DNA of 61,512 bases from Pseudanabaena sp. M085S1SP2A07QC (GTDB lineage Bacteria > Cyanobacteriota > Cyanobacteriia > Pseudanabaenales > Pseudanabaenaceae). The stretch covers positions 1 to 61,512 of the forward strand of contig JADBWK010000092.1 of NCBI GenBank assembly GCA_020404895.1, read 5' to 3'. The position numbers and the translations under genes were made by a program. This document shows, in pieces, positions 36,152 to 44,866 of the stretch. The notes under the pieces are model-generated. The model saw only the letters and a program-made list of their open reading frames with translations. It was not told the origin of the DNA and did no database searches. Within the stretch, counting starts at the first letter, position 1. Each line of letters opens with the position of its first letter.

Positions 36152-36598
36152 ATGCTACAAGTCGCTCTCATTTATCCTGAAATCCCACCTAATACTGGCA
36201 ACATCGCTCGTACCTGTGCGGCAACGAACACACATTTGCATCTGGTAGAGCCTTTAGGCTTTGAAATTAGCGATCGGCAACTTAAACGCGCAGGTATAGA
36301 CTATTGGGAATATGTGAACGTAACTGTACATCCCAATATTGAATCTTTGCGCGAAGCCTCAAAAGGAGGACGATGGATTTGCTTTAGTGCGCGTGGTTCA
36401 CAAAGCTTCCGAGAATTTCAATACCAAGATGGTGACTGGCTCCTATTTGGCAGTGAATCAAGCGGATTACCCGAAGAGATCATTGCCAACAATCCATCTG
36501 TCCAGATTCCTATGGAACACCCTAAGGTTCGTAGTCTTAATCTATCGGTGAGTGCAGCTCTTGGCTTATTTGAAGCCAGAAGACAATTAGGACTTTAA
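36152..36598 (+). CDS. trmL: tRNA (cytidine(34)-2'-O)-methyltransferase TrmL
   Basis: 148 residues of the SPOUT family, methylating the wobble ribose of tRNA-Leu. ALIYPEIPPNTGNIARTCAA is the start signature. LFGSESSGLPEEI and IPMEHPKVRSLNLSVSAALG form the knot and SAM site. Minimal single-domain length as in E. coli TrmL. It lies near tRNA-Leu(CAA), one of the tRNAs this enzyme modifies in E. coli; the neighbourhood is probably chance. Confidence 0.93.
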   Translation: MLQVALIYPEIPPNTGNIARTCAATNTHLHLVEPLGFEISDRQLKRAGIDYWEYVNVTVHPNIESLREASKGGRWICFSARGSQSFREFQYQDGDWLLFGSESSGLPEEIIANNPSVQIPMEHPKVRSLNLSVSAALGLFEARRQLGL

Positions 36599-36602
36599 AA
36601 AT

Positions 36603-37262
36603 TTATGCAAATAGTCGTGTTAGCCAATTAGTAAACTTTATTGCTAGGTCGGTATTTGGTCTGAGTGCTTGTTTAGTAATAGCTCTACCCAGAGGATTAT
36701 CTGGTTCATCCTGCCAAGACAAATATGTATGAATTTCTGCCTTGCTACGATGGACTTCTTTAAATGTGGTCAGGTTTCTTGATTGAGCTTGTAAAACACA
36801 GTCTCTTGCAAACGCTAAGGAGTTTGGCTCAGCAAGCTCTGCACAAAAATCTTCCAGCATTCCAGAAACCTGATTATTGGGCATCAGCCAAAATCCTAAT
36901 TTAGGCTCATTTTCATTACTTACGACAATTGTGCCGTTAGCATCAGGCTTTGCAGGTAACTCATAACTATAGTTTTGCAGTTTTTTAGCAATCGATTTCC
37001 AACGACCTTCTAGTGACGGATTGTCAGCATCAAGCATGACTCCAATAACTTGAGGTGGATTCGGACGAGTGATTAGCGCATTTAAACGTTTTAGGACTCC
37101 ATCATCTGAGCCACATTGATATATTCCAAAAGTCTCTGGGATGTTATGTGCTTGGCATAAAGCCATAACAACATGACAATCTGTATCTCCTTCGACTAGT
37201 AAAACTTTATCTGTATCTTGTTTACATACGGAATTTTGCTTTAGATTTTCTGCAAGACTCAT
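36603..37262 (-). CDS. DUF3226/Toprim-like protein, partner of ATPase
   Basis: 219 residues. KVLLVEGDTDCHVVMAL near residue 19 and VIGVMLDADNPSLEGRWKSI near 73 fit a Toprim fold (an E in the first motif, DxD in the second), as in OLD-type nucleases and DUF3226 proteins. FWLMPNNQVSGMLEDFC is the family's later block. The ATG overlaps the stop of the upstream ATPase by 4 nt, so they are a translationally coupled pair. A split OLD-like anti-phage system is a reasonable guess. Confidence 0.75.
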   Translation of the reverse strand: MSLAENLKQNSVCKQDTDKVLLVEGDTDCHVVMALCQAHNIPETFGIYQCGSDDGVLKRLNALITRPNPPQVIGVMLDADNPSLEGRWKSIAKKLQNYSYELPAKPDANGTIVVSNENEPKLGFWLMPNNQVSGMLEDFCAELAEPNSLAFARDCVLQAQSRNLTTFKEVHRSKAEIHTYLSWQDEPDNPLGRAITKQALRPNTDLAIKFTNWLTRLFA

Positions 37263-38374
37263 CTTACTTCTACGTCCATTTCCAGAGAGTCGGCAAGGGT
37301 TTCTAAGGTATATTCTGTGGCTTTAATTTTGCCATTTTTTTCATCTAGCCTAAAGAAAGCACCACTTTCTGGATATTTATTCCATATTTGCTCAAAGGAT
37401 TGTATGCAATCACGACTATGAGTTGTTGCAAAAATCTGCACATTCAGTCTTTCGGCTAGCTGAAAAATAATATCCCAGACTTTAGGTTGTACAGTCCAAT
37501 GCAATCCATTCTCAAATTCATCGATTAACAAAATGCCATTTTTAGCATTCACAAGTGCAACTGCTATATGAAATATCCGAGTCATACCATCCCCCATACT
37601 CTTAAGTGGTAATGGTTCACTAATTTCTTTCATCTGGACAAAAGGGATACGCTCATCACGTTCTCCATCAATAAATCCAATTCCTAAAACTCGGCTATCA
37701 ATTAGTGTAAGAGCAGAAATTACCTCCTTAGCTAAGTCAGTTAAGCTGGTTAAATCCCAGAGAGAAGATAATTGTCGATTAGGCATATTACCTGTTGCGA
37801 CAATCTGACATACAAATTTAGGATTTAACCTATCATGCCCATCATAAAGACCTCTTTGACTATTGCGTTGGATATCTCTTATATCAATATCCAAGCTAAA
37901 GAGTCTTCTAATTTTTTTCTTTTCTTCAGCTATTAGAAAAATTTGAACATTAGATAAGTCTTCATCTGGCTGAAAGTCAGAAATATGAATTTTCCTTATT
38001 GTCCCATTAGGATCAGTTTGATCTTGATATACAGCTACACCTAAATTGATTGCTGATTCTGGGTATATCTCGCCCAAAGAAACCCCTTTTTTGTCAAATT
38101 TTGGCAGTTTATGCCCGAAGAATAAATGACGCAAAGGATTCGCCAAGAAACTTTGGGATTGTTTCTGTAAATCATTTGACCAGTTTTCTTGCCGAGATTC
38201 TATGATTTCCAGAAGAGTTTTAGAATTACCATTGCTTGCATAAATCTGTATTGCTTCTAGAAATGTACTTTTTCCAGAATTATTTTTGCCAACAATTAAG
38301 TTGACTCGTCCTAGCTTTTTTACTTCTAATTTTTCAAATAGCCTGAAATTAATTATTTGAAAGGACTTTAGCAT
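37259..38374 (-). CDS. AAA ATPase of OLD/RecF type
   Basis: 371 residues. The opening LKSFQIINFRLFEKLEVKKL and Walker A NLIVGKNNSGKSTFLEAI lie in the first 45 residues. LKSMGDGMTRIFHIAVALV is the ABC-like signature near 270, GILLIDEFENGLHW is Walker B near 290, and FATTHSRDCIQSF the H-loop region near 325. No nuclease domain is fused; the Toprim-like protein downstream supplies it. Distinct from the RloA-like ATPase at 22830. The two ATPase-plus-nuclease pairs lie about 13 kb apart. Confidence 0.85.
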   Translation of the reverse strand: MLKSFQIINFRLFEKLEVKKLGRVNLIVGKNNSGKSTFLEAIQIYASNGNSKTLLEIIESRQENWSNDLQKQSQSFLANPLRHLFFGHKLPKFDKKGVSLGEIYPESAINLGVAVYQDQTDPNGTIRKIHISDFQPDEDLSNVQIFLIAEEKKKIRRLFSLDIDIRDIQRNSQRGLYDGHDRLNPKFVCQIVATGNMPNRQLSSLWDLTSLTDLAKEVISALTLIDSRVLGIGFIDGERDERIPFVQMKEISEPLPLKSMGDGMTRIFHIAVALVNAKNGILLIDEFENGLHWTVQPKVWDIIFQLAERLNVQIFATTHSRDCIQSFEQIWNKYPESGAFFRLDEKNGKIKATEYTLETLADSLEMDVEVR

Positions 38375-38436
38375 AGAAAAATCTCCAAGAGCCTTTGTGC
38401 CAGATTAACAGATAACATACAAAAAATTCGGTCTAA

Positions 38437-39816
38437 CTACTTAGTGACTAATGCATCGTAACTAGCTTTAAATCCTGCTTGCTGTAACGCTTTAACTGCC
38501 GTCTCCTCATCTTCGACCCAGAATTGATTGCCTAGGCGCACTAACTTTGGCATATATTCGATCGCAGCGATTACAGGAATTTTGCCAGAGTTATCAGGTT
38601 CATTTCTGCTATAGCTAGAATTACCATAGTTAGAATTGTTTTGATTGGAATTACTGTAATTGGGATCAGGATTTAAGGCGATTTTAAGTTGTTGTAAGAC
38701 TTGACGATCACTTGCTTGCTCGCGAGTTAGTTCTACCCTTACCATCCGCACTGACTCAATCGACTGCATATTGTCAATAATTAGCTGTGTCTGCTCATCA
38801 CGGCGATCAATTTTGCCCCACACCATCAAACGTTTATCTTTTTCAAGAAGATGCTTGACCTTATCAAAGGTTTTTGGGAAAACGACGGCTTCAGTGCTAC
38901 CAGTTAGGTCTTCAAGCTGCAAAATAGCCATGCGATCGCCTTTTTTTGTGACGACCTCTTTAATTTCCAGAATTAAAGCGATCGCGGTTACTACCTTAGT
39001 CTCTAAAGAGTCGGGTATATCACAGAGATTGATCGGAGCCATTAATTTTGCTGAGCGACTGACCACACTAAGCGGATGATCAGAAATATAAAAACCTAAC
39101 AGTTCTTTTTCAAGACGAAGTTTGTCTTGAGAAGAGTAGTCTTGAACGCGGGATGTAGTTGGGGCAGTATCAAAAGTTTTCGTATTACTACTTTCGCCAA
39201 AGAAGTCGAAGATATTACCTTGCCCTGATGCTTGCTCCTTAGCGCGTCGCGAAGCCCATTCCATCGTAATTTCAAGATCGTTCATTAATTGGTGGCGATT
39301 TGGCTCTAGTAAATCTAATGCTCCAGTTTGAATTAATGCTTCTAAAGCTTTTTTGTTTAGCGATCGCGAATCGAGACGGCTACATAAATCTGCCAAAGAT
39401 GTGAAAGATCCCTTTTGACGGGCGTGTAAAATTGCTGAGATCGGTCCAGCTCCTAGATTTTTAATAGCAGCCAAGCCAAATACAATCTGATGCCTACGAG
39501 GAGTAAAGTCTTCACCAGAGCTATTTACATCAGGAGGAACAACAGGGATGCCCATACTGCGGCAATTAGCAATATATCGCTGAACCTTTTCTTGGTCACC
39601 ACTAACCGAAGATAAAAGAGCCGCCATATATTCAACGGGATAATTTGCTTTAAGATATGCGGTTTGATACGTTACATATCCATAGGCGACGCTATGAGAC
39701 TTATTAAAGCAATTTGAAGCTATATAGCCTTTATCTAATAAAAAATTATGATCCTGCTCTAAGCCGATATCGAAAACACATTGTATGCCTAACGATTTAC
39801 GACTGATGATTTTCAT
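38437..39816 (-). CDS. dnaE: DnaE C-terminal half with split-intein C-part
   Basis: 459 residues. Residues 1-35 ([33 protein letters not shown]) are the C-terminal part of the cyanobacterial DnaE split intein, ending in the catalytic Asn. Residue 36 is the splicing Cys of [16 protein letters not shown], the start of the C-extein. The remainder is the replicative DNA polymerase III alpha subunit C-terminus, with a helix-hairpin-helix part and OB domain ([20 protein letters not shown]). It must be joined by protein trans-splicing with an N-terminal half encoded elsewhere. Length is the same as I recall for the Synechocystis DnaE C-half. Confidence 0.97.
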   Translation of the reverse strand: MKIISRKSLGIQCVFDIGLEQDHNFLLDKGYIASNCFNKSHSVAYGYVTYQTAYLKANYPVEYMAALLSSVSGDQEKVQRYIANCRSMGIPVVPPDVNSSGEDFTPRRHQIVFGLAAIKNLGAGPISAILHARQKGSFTSLADLCSRLDSRSLNKKALEALIQTGALDLLEPNRHQLMNDLEITMEWASRRAKEQASGQGNIFDFFGESSNTKTFDTAPTTSRVQDYSSQDKLRLEKELLGFYISDHPLSVVSRSAKLMAPINLCDIPDSLETKVVTAIALILEIKEVVTKKGDRMAILQLEDLTGSTEAVVFPKTFDKVKHLLEKDKRLMVWGKIDRRDEQTQLIIDNMQSIESVRMVRVELTREQASDRQVLQQLKIALNPDPNYSNSNQNNSNYGNSSYSRNEPDNSGKIPVIAAIEYMPKLVRLGNQFWVEDEETAVKALQQAGFKASYDALVTK

Positions 39817-39852
39817 TTTTATTGCCTATTAAAAATCAATTTAAAAACAAAC

Positions 39853-39887
39853 AAAATAGAGGCGGCGCAAAGCACCACCTCTATTTT
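39853..39887 (-). terminator. Hairpin after the STAS gene
   Basis: AAAATAGAGG and CCTCTATTTT with imperfect inner GC pairing. It lies past the STAS stop on the minus strand. Confidence 0.7.
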
Positions 39888-39905
39888 ATTTTCATTGAAT
39901 AAAAC

Positions 39906-40256
39906 TTATGGTTCAAATCCTTCGAGTTCAGGTACTTCAGCCACTAAATGTACACCTTGGATATAAAGAGAGCGACCATATTTGCCAACATTCTCTAGGC
40001 GCAACTTACCACCTTGCTTCTTGGCTTGTACTGCCATATCAATTGCAGCACCTACGCCTCTACTGACGATTTTGGTCACTCCTTCAAAATCCAAAACTAT
40101 CGCTGATAATTTGCGGTCGATAAATGGTTGCACGGCTTGCCTAAAATATGGAACTGTGGTTACACTCAACGCCCCATTCAGTTTGAGAATAACTTGATTG
40201 CCATCAATCTGTTCGACGATCTTGAGTTCATCTTGTAAAAATGAGGAATGAGTCAT
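39906..40256 (-). CDS. STAS-domain anti-sigma factor antagonist
   Basis: 116 residues, SpoIIAA/RsbV-like. NQVILKLNGALSVTTVPYFR and KLSAIVLDFEGVTKIVSRGV contain the region where the phosphorylated Ser normally sits. Here it reads TKIVSRGVGA, so Ser is present. It is coupled (ATGA overlap) to the kinase-like gene upstream and likely acts as its partner-switch substrate. Confidence 0.85.
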   Translation of the reverse strand: MTHSSFLQDELKIVEQIDGNQVILKLNGALSVTTVPYFRQAVQPFIDRKLSAIVLDFEGVTKIVSRGVGAAIDMAVQAKKQGGKLRLENVGKYGRSLYIQGVHLVAEVPELEGFEP

Positions 40257-40696
40257 GATTGGAGAATGGGTTTGGGGATAGACAGGAACTTACTCATACG
40301 GACTGTTGTACCTTGATTGGTAGATTCTATCTCGACCTTATCAACCAGTGCTTTGATCATATGTATACCAAATCCACCATTTTTGACACCAATCTCGGAT
40401 ATCAAATCAAAATCAGGTGGCGGTACACTATCAATATCAAAACCTGATCCACGATCACGGACTTCTACAATTAGGCTGGTATTTGCAGCGAAAACTACAA
40501 CTTCTACGTCAAGATCAGATGTACTGTAAAGAACCGCATTAACTAAAGCTTCCGTAAGAGCTTGTACGATATCTTGCACAGCATAAGGATCAAACCCCAT
40601 TTTTGTAGCGAGTACTTCGACTGCTGCGATGGGAATGTCCTCGATTCCGTCAATGGGTGGAATTGAGATTCGCAGCTTTAAAGGCTTCTCACTCAT
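40253..40696 (-). CDS. Anti-sigma regulatory serine kinase (RsbW/SpoIIAB-like)
   Basis: 147 residues with a GHKL ATPase fold. The N-box is QALTEALVNAVLYS near 65, G1 VEVRDRGSGFDIDSVPP near 90 and G2 NGGFGIHMIKALVD near 115. It likely binds or phosphorylates the STAS protein encoded next. The partner sigma factor is not in the window. Confidence 0.85.
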   Translation of the reverse strand: MSEKPLKLRISIPPIDGIEDIPIAAVEVLATKMGFDPYAVQDIVQALTEALVNAVLYSTSDLDVEVVVFAANTSLIVEVRDRGSGFDIDSVPPPDFDLISEIGVKNGGFGIHMIKALVDKVEIESTNQGTTVRMSKFLSIPKPILQS

Positions 40697-40918
40697 GGGG
40701 AGTCATTCTGTAGCTTTGATTAGCTTTGCCAGATGTAGTATACCACACGTTTTTAACCTATGTTTGCCAAACCAATTAATTTTTGATAAAGACGTTCAAA
40801 AAATATCACAATTTCCCAATTTATTATGTCAATTTCAACAGACAAATCTAGATGCTATTTAAGCCTGATTAAGATTAATTATTTGTCCATTTATCATTGC
40901 TATCCAAGCTATCCAGTC

Positions 40919-41719
40919 CTAATCATGGTTACCCCAACTTCTGATTGCTTCTGCAATTGCTGCCATTGAGGCTGACCCAATAATTAGCAACACACTGAGA
41001 GCATTTAACTCTGGGGTTACACCACCACTCCGCAGCGACGAGAAAATGGCGATCGGTAGAGTGGTTGAGCCAACACCTGCGGTAAAGTAGGCAATTACAA
41101 AGTCGTCCATGCTGAGAATAAAGGATAACAAACATCCAGACAAAATTCCTGGTAAAAGCTGTGGCAGCAATACGCGCAAAAAAGCCTGTACGGGTGTAGC
41201 GCCTAAATCAAGAGCTGCTTCTTCTAGTTGGGGATCGATTGTGGCAAGACGGCTAGAAACGACTACGGCAACATAAGCTAAGCAAAAAACAATATGGGCA
41301 ATCACGATTGTGACAAGGCTGAGAGGCAATTGTATTGCTGCGAAAAATACGAGAGTTGCTACTGCGATCGCAATGTCAGGGATGATCAAAGGTAAATAGG
41401 TCGCGCCACGATATAGGCTTTTGCCGGGGAAATAATATCGAGCTAATCCGACTGCGGTGAGCGTGCCTAATATTGCGGAGACTGATACCGCAGTTAGAGC
41501 AACACTCAGGCTGTTTTTTAGAGCTGCTAGCAGGATTGGGTTTTGCAGAAACTTGGCATACCATTCCCACGTAAACCCAGTCCATTTTGATGGGGATGGG
41601 GATTTATTAAAGCTAAAAAGTGTCAGAACAGCGATCGGCAAGTACATGTAAAAGAATGCAAGTATCGTATACCAGGTTTGCCAGCGTTTAACAGTTGGTA
41701 CATTGATTTGATTAGCCAT
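40919..41719 (-). CDS. potC: ABC transporter permease PotC-like
   Basis: 266 residues, six membrane helices. FFYMYLPIAVLTLFSFNKSP opens the protein, and the ABC contact motif EAALDLGATPVQAFLRVLLP lies near residue 175. WTGFTWEWYAKFLQN is typical of the PotC group for polyamine or similar cation uptake. It overlaps potB by 8 nt. No ATPase or binding-protein gene is adjacent. Confidence 0.88.
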   Translation of the reverse strand: MANQINVPTVKRWQTWYTILAFFYMYLPIAVLTLFSFNKSPSPSKWTGFTWEWYAKFLQNPILLAALKNSLSVALTAVSVSAILGTLTAVGLARYYFPGKSLYRGATYLPLIIPDIAIAVATLVFFAAIQLPLSLVTIVIAHIVFCLAYVAVVVSSRLATIDPQLEEAALDLGATPVQAFLRVLLPQLLPGILSGCLLSFILSMDDFVIAYFTAGVGSTTLPIAIFSSLRSGGVTPELNALSVLLIIGSASMAAIAEAIRSWGNHD

Positions 41720-42617
41720 CACTTACCACCCTGCGATCGCCATATTTAATTAGCAAGGCAATCACAATTGTTACGACAAGAATGAGCACCATACTCAGCG
41801 CCGAGCCAAAACCTCGGTTGCTACTTGCGCCCAAAAATTGCAACTCAATAATTGAGGCGATCGTGCGGCTACCAGGACCACCTAATAGTTGAGGGTTGAT
41901 GTAATCGCTAAAACTAGTGATCGATACTAGTGAAACTCCCGCGATAATTCCTGAGGAAACTTGTGGAACTGTAATCTGCCAAAAAGTTTGTTTGGAATTG
42001 GCTCCGAGATCAGATGCTGCTTCAAGTAGACGGAGATCAAGTCGCTCGAGCGACGTATATAGAACTAAAACCATATAAGGAATATAAGTGTAAATCATGC
42101 CAATAATTACACCCTCAGCTTTATTTAATACATTGATCCCTGACAGTCCAATGAAGTTAAGAAAAGTGTTTAGAACTCCTGTCGGTCGCAAAATTGTAAT
42201 CCATGCATAGGATCTCAATAACGATGATGTCCATAGAGGTAGGACAAATAGAAGTAACAAAATACTGCGCCATCGCTTGGGAGCGATCACGGCTAGCCAG
42301 TAAGCTATAGGGAACCCTAGGATCAAACAAAATCCTGTAGTGATAACTGCATAAAGCAGCGATCGCCACACGACAACTAGATAGATAAAGTTACCACCAA
42401 CGTACTCAAATACTTTCTGGTAGTTGTCTAGCCCAAACTCAGTTTTACCAAGGGGTACGAGACTCTGAATTAAAATAAAAACTGTTGGGATAATCAAAAA
42501 TGAGATCAGCCAAAAGCCACTTGGTAATAGTAAAGCTAAAGGCTCTAGCCACTTGAGTTGCCGAACTGATTTTTGGCTTGGGTTAGGGGGAATATCTGAA
42601 GAGCTATTCACAGGCAT
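41712..42617 (-). CDS. potB: ABC transporter permease PotB-like
   Basis: 301 residues. A hydrophilic start of about 28 residues precedes six membrane helices (LLPSGFWLISFLIIPTVFIL and onward). The EAA loop LLEAASDLGANSKQTFWQIT lies near 205. Pairs with PotC. ATG starts 2 nt after the stop of the upstream SPOR-like gene, so all three are probably one message. Confidence 0.88.
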   Translation of the reverse strand: MPVNSSSDIPPNPSQKSVRQLKWLEPLALLLPSGFWLISFLIIPTVFILIQSLVPLGKTEFGLDNYQKVFEYVGGNFIYLVVVWRSLLYAVITTGFCLILGFPIAYWLAVIAPKRWRSILLLLFVLPLWTSSLLRSYAWITILRPTGVLNTFLNFIGLSGINVLNKAEGVIIGMIYTYIPYMVLVLYTSLERLDLRLLEAASDLGANSKQTFWQITVPQVSSGIIAGVSLVSITSFSDYINPQLLGGPGSRTIASIIELQFLGASSNRGFGSALSMVLILVVTIVIALLIKYGDRRVVSDG

Positions 42618-42619
42618 AT

Positions 42620-43726
42620 TTAGAAGTAAAGAACTCGGGAGTCAACACCTTGCGATCTCAAATAGCGAGATACCGCCTCAGCCGAATCGCGACTTTGATA
42701 AGCACCTGCATGAATGTAAGTACCACGCCCAGAATTTGTCAAAAAGGCGTTAGGAACATATTGACGCACTCGTGATAGTAAAAACTGATTGCTTGCAGAT
42801 GCTGGTACGGCAGCAACATAGCGAAAATTTGAATTTTGAGTGGCTTGTGGTAACAGTTGCTCGATAGTTGCAGTATTGGTATATGAACCATTGCTATAAG
42901 CAGTATTGGTTGATTGGGGGGGCAAAGCGAAGCTATTAGTTGTCGAGATCGAATTGTCGAAGGTCGTCGGGGCTAATGTTGATGTTGCAGGTATAAACCC
43001 TGTCTGAGGTTGCACATAACCAGTTGTTTGTGTGTAGCCTGTGGCTTGAACAGTTGGTTGCACATAACCCGTAGCCTGTTGGTTATAGCCTGTTTGGACA
43101 ATTTGAGTTTGAGGAATAACTGTCTGGGTGACAACTTGCCGTGTTTCTGGTACTAGTACTTGTTGCCAACGTGGTACTAGTACCTGTTGAGTTTGCACAT
43201 GTGGGACAACAGTATTTGTTGTGATTTGCTGATATTGGTTCTGGTTATAGGCGATCGCTTGTTGAGGTGCAGAGCTAAAAAACTGAGGTTGAGAATCCAC
43301 CTGAAAACTAACTGGTTGAGGCGTTGGGCTTGATTGAATGACAACCTGTTGCGGGTTGGGTAAAGAGGGTAAAGAGATAGATGAAGAATTTACAAAAGCG
43401 GTGGATGTCTCTAAGAAAGGAACTTGGACATTAGTTTCTTTGCCACCTGAAGCTCGAAAATATTTTTGGGCTGATAATCCAGTCTGTTGCAGGGCGATCG
43501 CGAGGCTATCAGCGCTAGCCTCAGAGTTAAATGTCCCTGCTTGTACTACAGGTTGATCGTTAATCTTGGTAGCAAAAGCTGTCGGAGAAACAGTGCGAAC
43601 CCTCTGTAATGTTGCAGCATCATTACCTGCAACAAAAATCACAAAGCGTGCCGAGGCGGATTGAGCGATTATCAAAGATGCGATCGCTATAGATCCGAGA
43701 ATACTAAACCTTTTGACCCAATTCAC
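42620..43726 (-). CDS. Exported SPOR-like protein with Gln/Thr-rich linker
   Basis: 368 residues. A signal peptide (VKRFSILGSIAIASLIIAQS, cut after ASA near 27) is followed by a SPOR-like repeat (VQAGTFNSEASADSLAIALQ). A low-complexity middle (about 150-290) is built from VLVPxxQ, VIPQTQ and TGYxQ units. A second SPOR-like repeat closes the protein (YIHAGAYQSRDSAEAVSRYL). SPOR domains bind denuded peptidoglycan. It sits 2 nt before potB, an odd pairing. The start is GTG at 43726. Confidence 0.75.
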   Translation of the reverse strand: MNWVKRFSILGSIAIASLIIAQSASARFVIFVAGNDAATLQRVRTVSPTAFATKINDQPVVQAGTFNSEASADSLAIALQQTGLSAQKYFRASGGKETNVQVPFLETSTAFVNSSSISLPSLPNPQQVVIQSSPTPQPVSFQVDSQPQFFSSAPQQAIAYNQNQYQQITTNTVVPHVQTQQVLVPRWQQVLVPETRQVVTQTVIPQTQIVQTGYNQQATGYVQPTVQATGYTQTTGYVQPQTGFIPATSTLAPTTFDNSISTTNSFALPPQSTNTAYSNGSYTNTATIEQLLPQATQNSNFRYVAAVPASASNQFLLSRVRQYVPNAFLTNSGRGTYIHAGAYQSRDSAEAVSRYLRSQGVDSRVLYF

Positions 43727-43851
43727 AGCAGTACATCCTCACACTTGAATGTAATAACGGTTAAGTTTAACTCAACTAGATAAAGTGCTGATTTTTCTAG
43801 TCAAAATTATTTGGTTTATTTAAGCACCTATTTCATCAAAATATGACACTC

Positions 43852-43904
43852 TTAAATAGATTCGTATGGGCGGCACTAAGTGCCGCCCATACGAATCTAT
43901 TTAA
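43852..43904. repeat. Perfect 25-bp palindrome
   Basis: TTAAATAGATTCGTATGGGC plus GGCAC pairs exactly with its complement around loop TAA. It lies upstream of the SPOR-like gene (starts at 43726, minus strand), so it is not a terminator for that gene. Confidence 0.85.
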
Positions 43905-43927
43905 AAGCCTAATATCCAACTTAAAAC

Positions 43928-44032
43928 ATGGAAAAAATTAAAACTGGTTTAAATATTGCAATTTTTATCTTTTTAGCAGGTTTTATAAGCTTAGAAGTCT
44001 GGACTTTAATATCCCATCTCATAAAGACATAA
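43928..44032 (+). CDS. Possible 34-residue single-pass membrane peptide
   Basis: ATG to TAA encodes MEKIKTGLNIAIFIFLAGF, then ISLEVWTLISHLIKT. One clear transmembrane helix with a basic N-terminal end resembles the tiny subunits of photosynthetic complexes, but I match none of them. The stop lies inside the left arm of the next palindrome. No Shine-Dalgarno sequence is visible. Confidence 0.3.
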   Translation: MEKIKTGLNIAIFIFLAGFISLEVWTLISHLIKT

Positions 44033-44073
44033 AGTAAATGCGGCTCATTGAGCCGCATTTACTTTATGTCTTT
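44023..44073. terminator. Palindromic terminator of the CpcS-like gene
   Basis: 24-bp perfect arms from AAAGACATAAAGTAAATGCG, loop ATT. The right arm overlaps the stop region of the lyase gene. Confidence 0.85.
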
Positions 44074-44585
44074 GGGGTAACACTACGAATTTCCGAATAA
44101 AACTTGGACGATTGGACATGGCGATCACTAACTACATCTCCTTGTAACAAAGTTGCTACTCGAAATCTTAAGTTAGGATTTCCATACCAAATCCTTTCCT
44201 CAATTATGTTGTTGGTCGTAATCGTCTGAATTGTCAGAGCTTCGTCTGCACCAAGTTCATAATCACTTTTACCTTGTTTAGTCAATATAAAACCTTTATG
44301 TGGTGAGTTCAGATCATTAGGCACAGGTACAATTAAGGCGTTGCCCTTTGGCTTATTACTGCTTAGAGTTTCTTCTTCCCATGACATTTTCATCGGATGG
44401 ATCGCAGTATTAGGATGAATGTCATGCTTTTGGCAAATTGCAACCAAATCTGGATCGTCTAGATTTAAAGCGGTAATCTCAATCACAGAGCGAATATCAT
44501 TACCATTTCCCTTACTAAATTGATGATCGCTGCGTTGCGATCGCCAGCGACCGACAAAGAGTTCGAGAAATTGATGAATATCCAT
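44064..44585 (-). CDS. Phycobiliprotein lyase, CpcS/CpeS type
   Basis: 173 residues of the lipocalin-like lyases that attach phycocyanobilin to Cys84-type sites. FLELFVGRWRSQRSDHQFSK opens the protein, MKMSWEEETLSSNKPKGNAL lies mid-chain, and the end FRVATLLQGDVVSDRHVQSS is characteristic. The exact subtype (CpcS, CpcU, CpeS) cannot be told. cpcG lies 280 bp upstream on the same strand, which supports a phycobilisome role. Confidence 0.85.
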   Translation of the reverse strand: MDIHQFLELFVGRWRSQRSDHQFSKGNGNDIRSVIEITALNLDDPDLVAICQKHDIHPNTAIHPMKMSWEEETLSSNKPKGNALIVPVPNDLNSPHKGFILTKQGKSDYELGADEALTIQTITTNNIIEERIWYGNPNLRFRVATLLQGDVVSDRHVQSSKFYSEIRSVTPKT

Positions 44586-44781
44586 TAGTGAAAAATAAAC
44601 AACTTAAATAAGGGCAAGACTTACAGCAGTGTTCGCTCTAATCATTTACTAAGAAGGGTTGCAGGGCAAAGCCCCGCAATGGGTTTATATTCTTAATTTG
44701 TGTAGGGTTTGAAAGAAAATTGCTATAAGAAGAACAAACGTTAGTTTAGCTATGACATAAATTTTATAGTAATTTGCAGTC

Positions 44782-44816
44782 AAAGCAAAGGGAGCGCATT
44801 GCGCCCCCTTTGCTTT
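44782..44816 (-). terminator. Terminator of cpcG
   Basis: AAAGCAAAGGG and CCCTTTGCTTT with a GC-rich inner stem (one mismatch), loop ATT. Confidence 0.75.
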
Positions 44817-44866
44817 ATAGGTTTTAAAGATTAACGGACTTAGTCATTTACCTTTTAAGTTGAGAT

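Larger units (their letters stand above)
43727..44063. other. Intergenic region with two palindromes and a possible mini-gene
   Basis: It contains the 25-bp palindrome at 43852-43904, a 34-codon frame at 43928-44032 and the 24-bp palindrome at 44023-44073. Nothing else was recognised. Confidence 0.6.

Noticed and set aside
36152-36598. Functional linkage of trmL with the nearby tRNA-Leu(CAA)
   Set aside because: Known enzyme and substrate, but they lie on opposite strands with an unrelated gene between; treated as chance.
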